A DNA stretch of 64,000 nucleotides, taken from the NCBI RefSeq assembly GCF_014490575.1, contig NZ_CP061033.1, positions 1-64,000 of the forward strand, written 5' to 3'. This stretch comes from Corynebacterium zhongnanshanii. GTDB taxonomy: Bacteria; Actinomycetota; Actinomycetes; Mycobacteriales; Mycobacteriaceae. Shown piece by piece: positions 37,594 through 46,835 of the stretch. How positions within the stretch are numbered: position 1 is the stretch's first letter; every line of letters begins with the position of its first letter. Both the position numbers and the translations under genes were made by a program. Below the pieces are notes generated by a model, which saw nothing but the letters and a program-made list of their open reading frames with translations, had not been told where the DNA came from and ran no database searches.

Positions 37594-38058
37594 CTACTTG
37601 GATTCCTGCTTGCTCTTGCTCTGGTGCTCGGTGAAGCGGGTCAGCAGGGTCTCGATCAGCGGAACCAGCTGCTCTGCCTGCTCCAGTTCTTCCGGCTGCA
37701 GGGTTTCCAGCATGGTCGCGAGCTGCTCGCTGCGCTCAACGGCCAAGTTGTTCAGCTCTGCGCGACCGCGGTCCGTGAGGTCCACGCGCACACCGCGGCG
37801 GTCACTCACGTCGCGAATGCGGGTGACCAGGTCCATGTTCTCGAGCTGGTTCACCGCATTGGAGGCGGTAGGCATACGGATGGATTCAGCGGTTGCAATC
37901 TGGTTGATGCGCATCGCGCCGTTTTCCTGAAGAATCATCAGGATGGACAGCTGTGCCTGGCTGATCTGCGAGTTGATCGTCTGACGGAAGTAGAGCAGGT
38001 ACAGACGAAGCAGAGCGGGGCGTAGTCGCGTTGCGATCTCCAAAGGTGTGGTGGCCAT
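37594..38058 (-). CDS. MarR family transcriptional regulator
   Basis: The 154-residue winged-helix repressor has recognition region INQIATAESIRMPTASNAVNQLE near 52, wing RDVSDRRGVRVDLTDRG near 85, and long terminal dimer helices. It resembles the envelope-stress regulator MalR of C. glutamicum, which also lies near this gene set, but identity is not certain. It is divergent from the DUF5318-ponA unit. The shared gap (38059-38177) contains ACTAAACTA and ACTAACTA direct repeats (38065, 38091) that could be operators. Confidence 0.83.
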   Translation of the reverse strand: MATTPLEIATRLRPALLRLYLLYFRQTINSQISQAQLSILMILQENGAMRINQIATAESIRMPTASNAVNQLENMDLVTRIRDVSDRRGVRVDLTDRGRAELNNLAVERSEQLATMLETLQPEELEQAEQLVPLIETLLTRFTEHQSKSKQESK

Positions 38059-38148
38059 AAAACTAAACTACCTCAAGTTTTCTCATGATACTAACTAATA
38101 ACGTTCTACCACTATTTTTGACATAATGCTGAACTGGCAGGCCAGAAG

Positions 38149-38165
38149 CCTAAGAATATCTTAGG
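38149..38165. promoter_or_regulatory. Palindrome at the DUF5318-ponA ribosome binding site
   Basis: CCTAAGA-ATA-TCTTAGG is a 7-bp inverted repeat whose right arm runs into the AGGGAGGGG ribosome binding site of the gene at 38178. It could be a protein operator or an RNA hairpin that hides the site. Confidence 0.5.
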
Positions 38166-38177
38166 GAGGGGACGATA

Positions 38178-38633
38178 ATGAGCAGATCACGCGTCACAGT
38201 ACCGTTGCTACCTGAATTGCTGTCCGACCGCGCGCGCCGGGCGTTAGAGATCCACCACGTGGGCCATGACGTAGGACGCGCCAGGGTTCTGCGCCAGCTG
38301 CGGATGGGTGAGCTTCGGCGTCGGGATATATGCGACGCCAAGCCCCACCTCCTCCACTCCGCTGACGTCCTGGGCGACGCAGTGGCGGGGGCATGTCCCG
38401 TCTGCGGGCGGCACAGGCTGCGCATGATTCGGTGGATTCATGGCGTTGTGTTGGGGGAAAAGTCAGGAACAGCGCGTAATGTAAGAGAAATACGCAGCGT
38501 GGTTGATACCTTCCTGGATGACGCGGATGCCTCCGCGGACAGCCAGGAAATGTCCATCCACACTGTGGAAGTGTGTCTGGGCTGCAAGTGGAATTACCTC
38601 CTAGCGGAGGATATTCTACGAGTTCAGCAGTGA
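38178..38633 (+). CDS. DUF5318 family zinc-ribbon-like protein
   Basis: The 151-residue protein of unknown function always precedes ponA1 in mycobacteria (Rv0049). Four Cys are arranged as CPVCGRH near 74 and CLGCKW near 135, a likely zinc site. The N-terminal part is Arg-rich and helical. It has a strong AGGGAGGGG ribosome binding site and is followed after 52 bases by ponA. Confidence 0.8.
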   Translation: MSRSRVTVPLLPELLSDRARRALEIHHVGHDVGRARVLRQLRMGELRRRDICDAKPHLLHSADVLGDAVAGACPVCGRHRLRMIRWIHGVVLGEKSGTARNVREIRSVVDTFLDDADASADSQEMSIHTVEVCLGCKWNYLLAEDILRVQQ

Positions 38634-38685
38634 CATATTTCTCACCGCTTCACACCTGAAACTCACGAACTGGAGCTTGACTAGT

Positions 38686-40929
38686 TTGAGTACCGACGAC
38701 AAGAAACCGTCTTTGGCGAAGAACGCTCAGAGCAATGCCAAGAAAACGGCAGGTCAGAAGGCGAAAAAGAAGCAGAGTAGCCGGACCGTCAACGCCGGCG
38801 ACTACACTGCCCGCACCCGCCGGAAGGCCAGCGTCCGCGACCGCGTGTTCATGGCGAGCGTCCTGAAAACCTGTGCCGCGTTGCTGGTGGTGGCCATCGC
38901 TGTGCCCGCCGTGGCCTTCATCACCGCGTACGCCGTGACCAAGGTTCCGGAGCCAGAGGAGTTGGTGAACAACCAGATCTCCACCATCGTGGCGGACGAC
39001 GGCACCTCAGAGATCGCGCGCATCGTGCCGCCGGAAGGTAACCGCCAGAATGTGAAGCTGTCCGAGGTGCCCGCGCCGGTGCGCAACGCCGTGCTGGCCG
39101 CGGAGGACCGCGACTTCTATAAGAACCCCGGCTTCTCCGTCACGGGCTTCGGGCGTGCGGTGCTGGGCCAGCTGACCGGCAAGGATGACGCCGGTGGTGG
39201 TTCCACCATCACGCAGCAGTACGTGAAAAACGCGCTGGTGGGCGATGAGCGTTCCGTCACCCGTAAGGCTAAGGAGCTGGTGATCTCCTCCAAGATGGCC
39301 CGCGAGTGGACCAAGGACGAGATCCTGGAGGCGTACCTGAACACCATCTACTTCGGGCGCAGCGCCTACGGTATCTCGGCCGCATCCAAGGCCTACTTCA
39401 ACAAGCCGGTTGAGGAACTCACCGCGGAGGAGGGCGCAGTGCTTGCCGCGTCCATTCAAGCTCCATCCGCGCTGGATCCGTGGATCAACCGGGAGAACGC
39501 TGAACGCCGCTGGAACTACGTGCTGGATGGCATGGAGTCCTCCGGATGGATGTCCTCGGCAGACCGTGCGGCCGCGAAGTACCCGGAGGTTGTGGACCCT
39601 GCGACTGTGCAGACCCAGTCCGTGGCTAACGGAGCGAATGGCTTGATCAAGTCTCAGGTGATCGCGGAGCTCACGGCTGCCGGCATTACCGAGGATCAGG
39701 TGAACACGGGTGGCTTGAAGATCACCACCACCATCGACCCGGCATTGCAGCAGCAGGCCGTGGACACGATCCACAACAACCTGAACTACAACGAGGACAT
39801 CCGCGGCGCGCTGGTGTCCATCGACCCCAAGACCGGCGCCGTGAAGGCCTACTACGGTGGCGACGATCCCGTGGGCTGGGACTACGCCGGCTCCGGACTG
39901 CAGACCGGTTCGACCTTCAAGATCATGGGTCTGGCCGCGTACCTGGACCAGGGAGGAAGCCTGAGCGACCTGTTCGATTCCTCCCCAGTGACCACGGATG
40001 GCACCACCGTGAACAACGTGGGCGGCGAATCCTGTGGCACCTGCTCCATCGCGCAGGCACTGAAGATGTCCCTGAACACCTCCTTCATCCGCCTGGTCCG
40101 CGACTTGCGGGGAGGCGCACAGGATGTGGCCGACATGGCACACCGCCTGGGTGTGGCCACCGAGTTCCCCGGCATGGACAAGACCCTGACGGAAAACGGC
40201 GGCGCGCCATACGAAGGCATCGTGCTGGGCATGTACCAGTCCCGTGTTCTGGACATGGCCTCCGCCCTGGCGACCCTGTCCAACGAAGGCGCCTACAACC
40301 GTCCGCACTTCGTGCAGAAGGTGGAGAACTCCGACGGCGAGGTGCTACTGGATAACTCCCCAGCACAGCCGGAGCAGGTAGTGAGCGAAGATGTGGCCAA
40401 TGATGTGGTCTCCGCGATGCAGCCCATCGCCGCCTACTCCAACGGCAAGTCCCTGGCCGGCGGACGTCCATCGGCTGCCAAGACTGGTACCACCCAGCTG
40501 GGAGACACCGGAGAAAACAAGGATGCGTGGATGATCGGATCCACCCCACAGCTGGCAACGGCCGTGTGGGTTGGCTCCAACAACAACACGCCACTGCGCA
40601 ACGCCTACGGCGGAACGATGTACGGTGCCGGCGTGCCGGCGGACATCTGGAAGACCTTCATGGACTCCGCCCTGGCCAACCAGCCCGTGGAGCAGTTCAG
40701 CGGATCCACCAGCTACAACTCCTACGGTGGCGGCAGCTCCTCCGGAACCAGCTATGGAACGAACGATTCCTACTCCTCCAACTCCAACACGGGTGACACC
40801 ACCAGCCAGCCTGTGGAGGAAGCTCCAGCGCCAGCCCCAGCGCCCGCTGAGCCGGCTCCTAACGCCCCGGACCCAGGCGAGGCCGTAGGAAACATCAGCG
40901 ACTTCGTTAACGGCCTGCTCAATCCCTGA
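38686..40929 (+). CDS. ponA: Bifunctional penicillin-binding protein (class A)
   Basis: The 747-residue peptidoglycan synthase is anchored by one helix near residues 60-85. The transglycosylase domain has the catalytic Glu in AAEDRDFY near 140 and GGSTITQQYVKN near 167. The transpeptidase domain has Ser-x-x-Lys in GSTFK near 408, SLN in MSLNTSF near 465, and the KTG motif AKTGTTQ near 599. The Ser/Gly/Tyr then Pro/Ala tail probably reaches into the wall. The TTG at 38686 has GGAG ten bases upstream; TTG at 38677 is possible but too close to it. It overlaps the next gene by one base. Confidence 0.93.
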   Translation: MSTDDKKPSLAKNAQSNAKKTAGQKAKKKQSSRTVNAGDYTARTRRKASVRDRVFMASVLKTCAALLVVAIAVPAVAFITAYAVTKVPEPEELVNNQISTIVADDGTSEIARIVPPEGNRQNVKLSEVPAPVRNAVLAAEDRDFYKNPGFSVTGFGRAVLGQLTGKDDAGGGSTITQQYVKNALVGDERSVTRKAKELVISSKMAREWTKDEILEAYLNTIYFGRSAYGISAASKAYFNKPVEELTAEEGAVLAASIQAPSALDPWINRENAERRWNYVLDGMESSGWMSSADRAAAKYPEVVDPATVQTQSVANGANGLIKSQVIAELTAAGITEDQVNTGGLKITTTIDPALQQQAVDTIHNNLNYNEDIRGALVSIDPKTGAVKAYYGGDDPVGWDYAGSGLQTGSTFKIMGLAAYLDQGGSLSDLFDSSPVTTDGTTVNNVGGESCGTCSIAQALKMSLNTSFIRLVRDLRGGAQDVADMAHRLGVATEFPGMDKTLTENGGAPYEGIVLGMYQSRVLDMASALATLSNEGAYNRPHFVQKVENSDGEVLLDNSPAQPEQVVSEDVANDVVSAMQPIAAYSNGKSLAGGRPSAAKTGTTQLGDTGENKDAWMIGSTPQLATAVWVGSNNNTPLRNAYGGTMYGAGVPADIWKTFMDSALANQPVEQFSGSTSYNSYGGGSSSGTSYGTNDSYSSNSNTGDTTSQPVEEAPAPAPAPAEPAPNAPDPGEAVGNISDFVNGLLNP

Positions 40930-42461
40930 TGACTCAGCGTAGAGTTCTGCCATCGCGGACAGAACCGATGGCCAAGGACATCGTGACCTTCCTGGGAGGC
41001 CCTCCGGGTGCCCACGCGGCCATCGGAGGCGCCCGATGGTGGACTCCCGTGCGAGTCCTCCTGGCGCTAGGCTCCTTCGTTCTGTCCCTGGCCTACATGC
41101 AGAAAGCCCCCTGCCTGCGGGTCACCACCACCGCCGGGGGAAGCCCGGCGTTGGACTGGGAGGGCAACCGCGCCTACACCGCCGCCTGCTACACGGACGC
41201 CATCCCGCTCTACCACGGACGGGGCCTGGACGCCCTGCACTTCCCCTACATCTATTCCTGGGTGGACCACGGCCACACTCGCTACATGGAGTACCCGGTG
41301 CTCACGGGCCTTCACCAGTATCTGGCCGCCCACTTGGGCCGGGGCATCCACGCCGTGTGGGAGTTCTTGCACTTCCCGGCCGTGCCGCAGGTCGCCACCT
41401 ACTGGATCGCTAACTGCATGATCCTGGCCGTGGCCTGGATGCTCGCGATTGTCTTTCTGGTGAAGCTCACCAAGAACCGGGTGTGGGACACCGTGGTGGT
41501 GGTCGCCAGCCCGTTGGTGATCGTCCACGCCTTCACCAACTGGGATGTCCTGTCCATCACCGCGTGCCTGGCGGGCCTGTACCTGTGGTCCCGGCACAAG
41601 CACCTAGCCGCCGGCATTGGCCTGGGCGTGGGCATCGCGTTCAAGCTCTGGCCGCTGTTCGTCTTCGGCGCCCTGTGCTTGCTGTGTTTGCGCCATCGCC
41701 AGTTTCGCGCGATGATCCTGGCGACCCTCGGCACCGTGGGCTCCTGGGTGGCGATCAATCTGCCGTTCTACCTCATCGCGCCGGACGGCTGGGGCGAGTT
41801 CTTCCGCATGTCCCGCACCCGATCCTTCGAAGGCTCCACCATCTATCAGGTGATTGCCGACATCATCGAGCAATTCTGGGGACGCGAGACACTCACGCAG
41901 ACCGGATTGCTGTCCGTCGACACCCTCAACACCCTGAGCCTGGCGTTGCTGGTCCTGATCCTTGCCGCGCTCAGCTGGGTGGTGCTCTTCAAAGCCCCTG
42001 TGAAGCCCGACGCCCCCGGTCCGCGCGTGGGCCACGTAGTCTTCGTCGCTGTGGCTGCATTCGTGCTGACGAATAAAGTCTGGTCGCCGCAATTCTCCCT
42101 GTGGCTGCTCCCGTTGGCCGTCCTGGCGCTGCCGCGGTGGAGGCTGATCTTTGGGTGGGCCACCGTGGAAGCCGTCTTTTGGTACCTGCGGATGTGGCAA
42201 TTCCTTCCCCACGACCTGGCACCGCCACCGGCGATCATTGACCTGATGATTTTGGTGCGCATCGCTCTCATCGGCTACATGTGTGTGGAAGTATTCCGCA
42301 CCATGCTGGGACGCATCCCCGACCCAGTGCGCGACGCACATGCCGGACAAGACCCCGCCGCAGGGTGGGACGAGGGCATGGGGGACGAGCGGCTGGGCGT
42401 CGATGATAAAAATAAACAAGAACCACCAAGCGTCACCACGACAGAAAAGAGCAACACATGA
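40929..42461 (+). CDS. GT87-type membrane glycosyltransferase
   Basis: The 510-residue polytopic membrane protein has about ten helices of the DUF2029/GT87 mannosyltransferase-like family. It is the counterpart of mycobacterial Rv0051, which sits in the same place after ponA1. An extracytoplasmic Asp/His-rich loop (SWVDHGHTRYMEYPVLTGLHQY near 110) follows helix 1, as in GT-C enzymes using polyprenyl-phosphate sugars. TGATG coupling with ponA suggests joint envelope work. The acceptor is unknown. Confidence 0.82.
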   Translation: MTQRRVLPSRTEPMAKDIVTFLGGPPGAHAAIGGARWWTPVRVLLALGSFVLSLAYMQKAPCLRVTTTAGGSPALDWEGNRAYTAACYTDAIPLYHGRGLDALHFPYIYSWVDHGHTRYMEYPVLTGLHQYLAAHLGRGIHAVWEFLHFPAVPQVATYWIANCMILAVAWMLAIVFLVKLTKNRVWDTVVVVASPLVIVHAFTNWDVLSITACLAGLYLWSRHKHLAAGIGLGVGIAFKLWPLFVFGALCLLCLRHRQFRAMILATLGTVGSWVAINLPFYLIAPDGWGEFFRMSRTRSFEGSTIYQVIADIIEQFWGRETLTQTGLLSVDTLNTLSLALLVLILAALSWVVLFKAPVKPDAPGPRVGHVVFVAVAAFVLTNKVWSPQFSLWLLPLAVLALPRWRLIFGWATVEAVFWYLRMWQFLPHDLAPPPAIIDLMILVRIALIGYMCVEVFRTMLGRIPDPVRDAHAGQDPAAGWDEGMGDERLGVDDKNKQEPPSVTTTEKSNT

Positions 42462-42637
42462 ATGCGACGATGATCCTCACGATGGCCTCCGTGCTGATCG
42501 GGTTCCTCTTCTTCGGTGCGGCGTTTGCCACCTTCTCCTATAAGAAGCCGCCGAAGCTGGTGTGGAGCCTGTTCGTGGTGGCTATCTTCTTCGTGACGAT
42601 CATTCCCGTCACGTTGGCGATTTTCGTGGCGGCCTAG
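42458..42637 (+). CDS. Small two-helix membrane protein (59 residues)
   Basis: The ATG overlaps the previous stop (ATGA at 42458-42461) and the frame runs 59 codons to TAG. Two hydrophobic helices (MILTMASVLIGFLFFGAAFATF and LVWSLFVVAIFFVTIIPVTLAIFV) are joined by the loop SYKKPPK. The coupling and hydrophobic pattern support a real gene. Its function is unknown, perhaps as a partner of the glycosyltransferase. Confidence 0.7.
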   Translation: MNATMILTMASVLIGFLFFGAAFATFSYKKPPKLVWSLFVVAIFFVTIIPVTLAIFVAA

Positions 42638-42687
42638 GCGACGGGGCTGTCACGTGCGTCGCAGTGGGGTCGCGGGCCCTGGTCGTG

Positions 42688-42716
42688 TTGGAAAATCCCC
42701 CAGCATCACGTAGAGT
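42688..42716 (+). promoter_or_regulatory. Promoter of the rpsF-ssb-rplI operon
   Basis: TTGGAA (42688-42693) and TAGAGT (42711-42716) have a 17-base spacer, about 90 bases before rpsF. Confidence 0.6.
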
Positions 42717-42746
42717 GAAAGGGTTGCTTGACGCAACGACCCTCCT

Positions 42747-42770
42747 GCCATGCCCAATCCGGGGCGTGGC
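42747..42770 (+). promoter_or_regulatory. Leader hairpin upstream of rpsF
   Basis: GCCATGCCC and GGGCGTGGC form a 9-bp stem with one G-U pair and loop AATCCG, followed by CCGAAAAA. A weaker hairpin (GGGTTGC/GCAAC-GACCC) lies just before it. Position fits ribosomal-protein feedback on the leader, as known for S6:S18, but the known motif was not confirmed. Confidence 0.4.
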
Positions 42771-42805
42771 CGAAAAACACTAGACCATAGGAGGTGATGA
42801 GGTCC

Positions 42806-43093
42806 GTGCGTCAATACGAGATGATGATCATCATCGACCCTTCACAGGATGAGCGCACCGTACAACCATCGCTGGACAAGTACCTTGAGATTGTCCGCAA
42901 GGAAAACGGTACCGTGGAGAACGTCGACATTTGGGGCAAGCGTCGCCTCGAGTACCCGATCAACAAGCAGAACGAAGGCATCTACGTTGTCCTCGACCTG
43001 AAGTGCGAATCGGCTACCGTGCAAGAGCTTGACCGTGTTCTGAACATCAACGATTCCATCATGCGCACCAAGGTTCTGCGCAAGGACCAGTAG
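42806..43093 (+). CDS. rpsF: 30S ribosomal protein S6
   Basis: The 95-residue small-subunit protein begins VRQYEMMIIIDPS and has WGKRRLEYPINKQNEGIYVV, typical of S6. The GTG at 42806 has a perfect AGGAGGTGA eight bases upstream; earlier ATGs (42794) lie within that site. ssb and rplI follow; rpsR is not between them. Confidence 0.96.
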   Translation: MRQYEMMIIIDPSQDERTVQPSLDKYLEIVRKENGTVENVDIWGKRRLEYPINKQNEGIYVVLDLKCESATVQELDRVLNINDSIMRTKVLRKDQ

Positions 43094-43183
43094 ACACGGC
43101 ACGTGCCCCGCGCACGTACGCGCCTACACGCACGAATCCAACACCACACCACAGCCCGCAACCACACATAAAGGATAGGAACT

Positions 43184-43846
43184 ATGGCACAGGGAGACAC
43201 CCCGATCACCGTGGTCGGCAACATCGTTGCAGACCCCGAACTGCGTTACACCCCCAACGGTGCAGCAGTAGCCAACTTCCGAGTAGCCTCCACCCCACGC
43301 CGCTGGGACTCCCAAACGAACCAGTACGTGGACGGCGAGGCACTCTTCCTGACCTGCAACGTGTGGCGACAGGCCGCTGAAAACGTAGCCAACACCCTCA
43401 GCAAGGGTGATCGCGTGATCGTCACAGGACGTTTGCGTCAGCGCAGCTACGAAGACAAAAACGGCGAGCGCCGTCACGTCTTCGAGGTGGAGGTCGACGA
43501 GGTCGGCCCATCCCTGCGCTTCGCGACCGCTCAGATCACCAAGACCTCCCGCGGAGGTCAAGGCGGCCAGGGAGGCTACGGCGGAAACGCTGGCAACGGT
43601 GGACAGGGTGGCTTTGGCGGCGGAAACGCTGGCAACGCCGGTAACCAGGGTGGTTACAACCAAGGAAACCAGGGTAACCAGGGCGGCTTCGGCGGCAATG
43701 GTGGCCAGGGTGGCAACGGTGGGAATGCTGGAAACAGTGGAAACAACCAAGGATTCACCGGCCGTAACGCGGCCATGGACGATCCCTGGAACTCCGCTCC
43801 ACAGCAATCCGGATTCGGCAATGGTGATGAGGAGCCACCGTTCTAA
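43184..43846 (+). CDS. ssb: Single-stranded DNA-binding protein
   Basis: The 220-residue protein has an N-terminal OB fold (residues 1-115; [28 protein letters not shown]). A long Gly/Asn/Gln linker follows, and the acidic tip DEEPPF recruits replication and repair partners. It lies in the rpsF operon and is needed at replication forks with DnaB, encoded downstream. The Gly repeats may vary in length between strains. Confidence 0.96.
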   Translation: MAQGDTPITVVGNIVADPELRYTPNGAAVANFRVASTPRRWDSQTNQYVDGEALFLTCNVWRQAAENVANTLSKGDRVIVTGRLRQRSYEDKNGERRHVFEVEVDEVGPSLRFATAQITKTSRGGQGGQGGYGGNAGNGGQGGFGGGNAGNAGNQGGYNQGNQGNQGGFGGNGGQGGNGGNAGNSGNNQGFTGRNAAMDDPWNSAPQQSGFGNGDEEPPF

Positions 43847-43997
43847 CATCCTGCGACGCACCATCGGGGCTACGGCCTGTGGGCTTACATCCCGAGGAAT
43901 GCACTCAAAGGATCACGAACTGACCGTGGCAGAACACAAGTAATCAGACACGTTGAGATAAAACGTCACACACTCTCGCACAACGAAAGGCTGGATC

Positions 43998-44450
43998 ATG
44001 AAGCTGATCCTCACCGCAGCCGTTGATAACCTCGGTGTTCCTGGTGACATCGTTGAGGTCAAGGCTGGATACGGACGCAACTACCTGCTTCCACGCGGCT
44101 ACGCAATCCTCGCAACCCGCGGCGCCGAGAAGCAGATCGAAGGCATTAAGCGCGCACAGGAGGCACGGAAGATCCGCGACCTCGACCACGCACGCGAAGT
44201 GAAGGAAGAGCTGGAGGCTCTGACCGGTGTGACCATCGCCGTTCGTACCTCCGATGCAGGCAAGCTGTTCGGCTCCGTCAGTGCCGACGACATCGTCGCA
44301 GCTGTCAAGAAGGCTAACGGCCGTTCCCTGGACAAGCACAGCATCGCGCTGTCTAAGGGCCAGGTCAAGACCACCGGCAACTACGCCGTGGACGTGAAGC
44401 TGCACTCTGACATCGTTGCTTCCCTGAACTTTGAGGTTGTAGCAGCCTAA
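43998..44450 (+). CDS. rplI: 50S ribosomal protein L9
   Basis: The 150-residue L9 has the N-terminal motif VDNLGVPGDIVEVKAGYGRNYLLPRGYA, a long central helix, and a C-terminal domain. It has a GAAAGG ribosome binding site. Confidence 0.97.
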   Translation: MKLILTAAVDNLGVPGDIVEVKAGYGRNYLLPRGYAILATRGAEKQIEGIKRAQEARKIRDLDHAREVKEELEALTGVTIAVRTSDAGKLFGSVSADDIVAAVKKANGRSLDKHSIALSKGQVKTTGNYAVDVKLHSDIVASLNFEVVAA

Positions 44451-44803
44451 AGGCACCTTCAGCTCGGCCACGAGCAACCCCATGGCTTCACGCACTGTGG
44501 ACCTTATACGGCGCGCGCCTAGACACCGCGCGCTGAACCCACAGGGCGACAGCGCCTAGACAACGCTTGACCCCAAGCCAGGACGGTGAACCAGCCGAGA
44601 CTGACCGCTACTGACCTAACACGTACTTAGAGGCTTACTCTAGACAACAGCACACCACAGCCCCTACCGATCACGGTAGGGGCTGTGGTGTTTTTCTTTA
44701 CGGTGTTGTTCAGAGGGTGGGTGCCGGGTGATCGCGGTCCCGGCACCACAAGGTTTAGTTTAGAGCCTTAAACCAGAAGATGTCAGCAACTTCAGGCTAA
44801 TTT
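44451..44803. other. Gap after rplI with short repeats
   Basis: This 353-base gap contains three copies of CTAGACA (44519, 44556 and 44639 regions), two of them within GCGCCTAGACA-like contexts, and the terminator at 44653. No gene is visible. Confidence 0.5.
44653..44695. terminator. Terminator between rplI and the monooxygenase gene
   Basis: A perfect 17-bp stem (44653-44669 with 44674-44690, outer end CACCACAG/CTGTGGTG) has loop ATCA, followed by TTTTTC. It can end transcription from rplI and probably also from the opposing gene. Confidence 0.9.
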
Positions 44804-46366
44804 TTAGGCAACCGATGCAACAGGGCCGGTCGCGCTCACGGCCGCGGCGCGGGCAGCGTCGTCAAACGCCATGTCCTTCAGCACATCGCCACGCTCGATC
44901 ACCTTGCGTTCGCGCACATAGTCCTGCTCCATGCGCCATGGGTCGGCGTCGCCCTGACGGGGCAGGGAATGCACGGAGCGCTGAATGTAGCCGGAGCTCA
45001 TCTCCATCATGGGGCGGTCGCAGGCCATGCCCTCCGGCACCACAGGGGCTGCCAGGGTGAGCGCGTTGGCCTCCATGTGCTTCCACAGGCGGACGAGATA
45101 GCGGCTGGTCATGTCCGCACGCAGCGTCCAGGACTGGTTCAGATAGCCAATCGTGTACGTCAGGTTCGGCATGTTGGACAGCATCAGGCAGCGGTAGGCA
45201 ACCATGGACGGACGATCGACCTCCACGTTGTCCACCCGGATGCTGGTGGCGCCAAAAGCCTGAAGCTCCAGTCCGGTAGCGACAATCAGGATGTCCGCTT
45301 CCACCAGGCGGCCGTCCTGCAGGCGCACTCCCTCGGGAACGACCGTGTCGATCTTTCCGGTCACGACCTCCGCGCCGGACTGCAGCGCCTGGTAGAAGTC
45401 ACCATCCGGAGACTTACATACGCGCTGATCCCACGGGTTGTACGGCGGACGGAAATGCTCCTTCACGCTGCTGGCGGAGAGGTAGCGGCGAGCCCACAGC
45501 CAGAAGATTCCCTTCGCCAGGCGCGGGAACTTCTGGCACAGGTAGTACTGGGCCATATCGCGGTAGATGTGCACATTCCGGGCGATGGCGTTGCCGCGCG
45601 CTCCCAGAGGCTTGAACAGAGCACTGATCTGGTCCGAGTTCGGCAGCGGCGCGATGTACGTGGGGGTGCGCTGCAGCATCGTGGTCTTCGCACCCATCGC
45701 ATGCAGGGACGGGATCAACGTGATGGCCGTGGCGCCGGAGCCCACCACCACACACTTCTTGCCGCGGACATCCACGTCATCCGGCCAGCGCTGAGGGTGA
45801 ATCAGGGTACCTGCGAAGTCCGACAGTCCCGGAATTGGGGCGGTGAAGCCGCTGCTGTGGCGGTAGTACCCGCTGGCGAAGTGCACGCGCTTCGTCCACA
45901 CCGTGACCGTTTTCTGCTGGTCTTCGCTGGCGCCCAGGCCTTCGGCGTTGTTGATGCCCTCGGCAGCCTGGCGCCCCGTGATTTCCCAGAGGTCCTTGTC
46001 GGCGTGGAAGTTGGCGTCGGAAATCCACGTATTCAGCGTGAGACGGTCGAGCACGCCCGCGTCCTGGGCGACCTCACGCACATAGGTTTTGATCTGCTCG
46101 GCGGAACCCAACGTGTTCGGGTGAGGCCACGGCTTGAAGGGGAAGGCGAAGGTGGCCATGTCCGAGTCCGAGCGGATGCCCGGATAGGTGAAGGTGTTCC
46201 AGGTGCCGCCGATGTCTGAATTGGAATCGACGATGGCCCAATTCCACTGGGGGAAATCTTTGGAGATGTGGTGGGCGAGGTCCACGCCGGACACGCCCGC
46301 TCCGATGATCAGCAGGTCCAAGGGGGCGTCTGCAGAGGTGATGGGAAGTTCTTTCGTTTCTGACAT
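44804..46366 (-). CDS. Flavin-containing Baeyer-Villiger-type monooxygenase (EthA-like)
   Basis: The 520-residue FAD/NADPH monooxygenase has FAD motif IIGAGVSGVDLAHHI near 20, GGTWNTFTYPGIRSDSD near 48, the family fingerprint FAGTLIHPQRWPD near 183, and NADPH motif VVVGSGATAITLIP near 203. The GIRSDSDM segment is shared with mycobacterial EthA. It probably inserts oxygen into ketones or thioethers; the natural substrate is unknown. Confidence 0.87.
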   Translation of the reverse strand: MSETKELPITSADAPLDLLIIGAGVSGVDLAHHISKDFPQWNWAIVDSNSDIGGTWNTFTYPGIRSDSDMATFAFPFKPWPHPNTLGSAEQIKTYVREVAQDAGVLDRLTLNTWISDANFHADKDLWEITGRQAAEGINNAEGLGASEDQQKTVTVWTKRVHFASGYYRHSSGFTAPIPGLSDFAGTLIHPQRWPDDVDVRGKKCVVVGSGATAITLIPSLHAMGAKTTMLQRTPTYIAPLPNSDQISALFKPLGARGNAIARNVHIYRDMAQYYLCQKFPRLAKGIFWLWARRYLSASSVKEHFRPPYNPWDQRVCKSPDGDFYQALQSGAEVVTGKIDTVVPEGVRLQDGRLVEADILIVATGLELQAFGATSIRVDNVEVDRPSMVAYRCLMLSNMPNLTYTIGYLNQSWTLRADMTSRYLVRLWKHMEANALTLAAPVVPEGMACDRPMMEMSSGYIQRSVHSLPRQGDADPWRMEQDYVRERKVIERGDVLKDMAFDDAARAAAVSATGPVASVA

Positions 46367-46398
46367 GAAAGCTAACCTATCGCACTTATTGACGCGTG

Positions 46399-46689
46399 TG
46401 TGGAAAACTGTGGAAAAAGTTCAATATTTTTGGCGGCAGCGGAAATGCTACAGTGACCAGCGCTTATGTAAATAGGTGGAAGAGTACGGTTTTCGAGCGG
46501 GGGTAGAGGGTAGTTATCCACCGCTCGGGCGTTTCCCCAGGACAATGTGAAACATGCTCTGACCTGCTGTGATATACGTTTCCGCAGGTCAGCGAATCGC
46601 GTTTCCACAGGTTTTCCACAGGCTGAGCTGGGGAAAAGCATGTTGTGCACAATTCATCCACACGTTTTCCACAACCCCCCTGTGGATAA
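46399..46689. promoter_or_regulatory. Cluster of DnaA-box-like sites upstream of dnaB
   Basis: The 469-base gap before dnaB holds one perfect reverse box TGTGGATAA (46681-46689). Near boxes are TGTGGAAAA at 46399-46407 and 46409-46417, TTATCCACC at 46514-46522, GTTTCCACA at 46601-46609, and TTTTCCACA at 46612-46620 and 46665-46673. It could control dnaB by DnaA or titrate DnaA. No gene is seen in the gap. Confidence 0.6.
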
Positions 46690-46835
46690 CTCGGATTTGA
46701 AGTTTGAATACGGGGTTGTTCTAAGGGGAGCGGGGCGATGATGGACCATGCTGGAGGGGCTGTTGCTGGGGTCAGGATGTGTAGGAATGTGGGGGCCACA
46801 GCCTGTGTAGGACGTAGGCACTAGAGTTATTGAGC

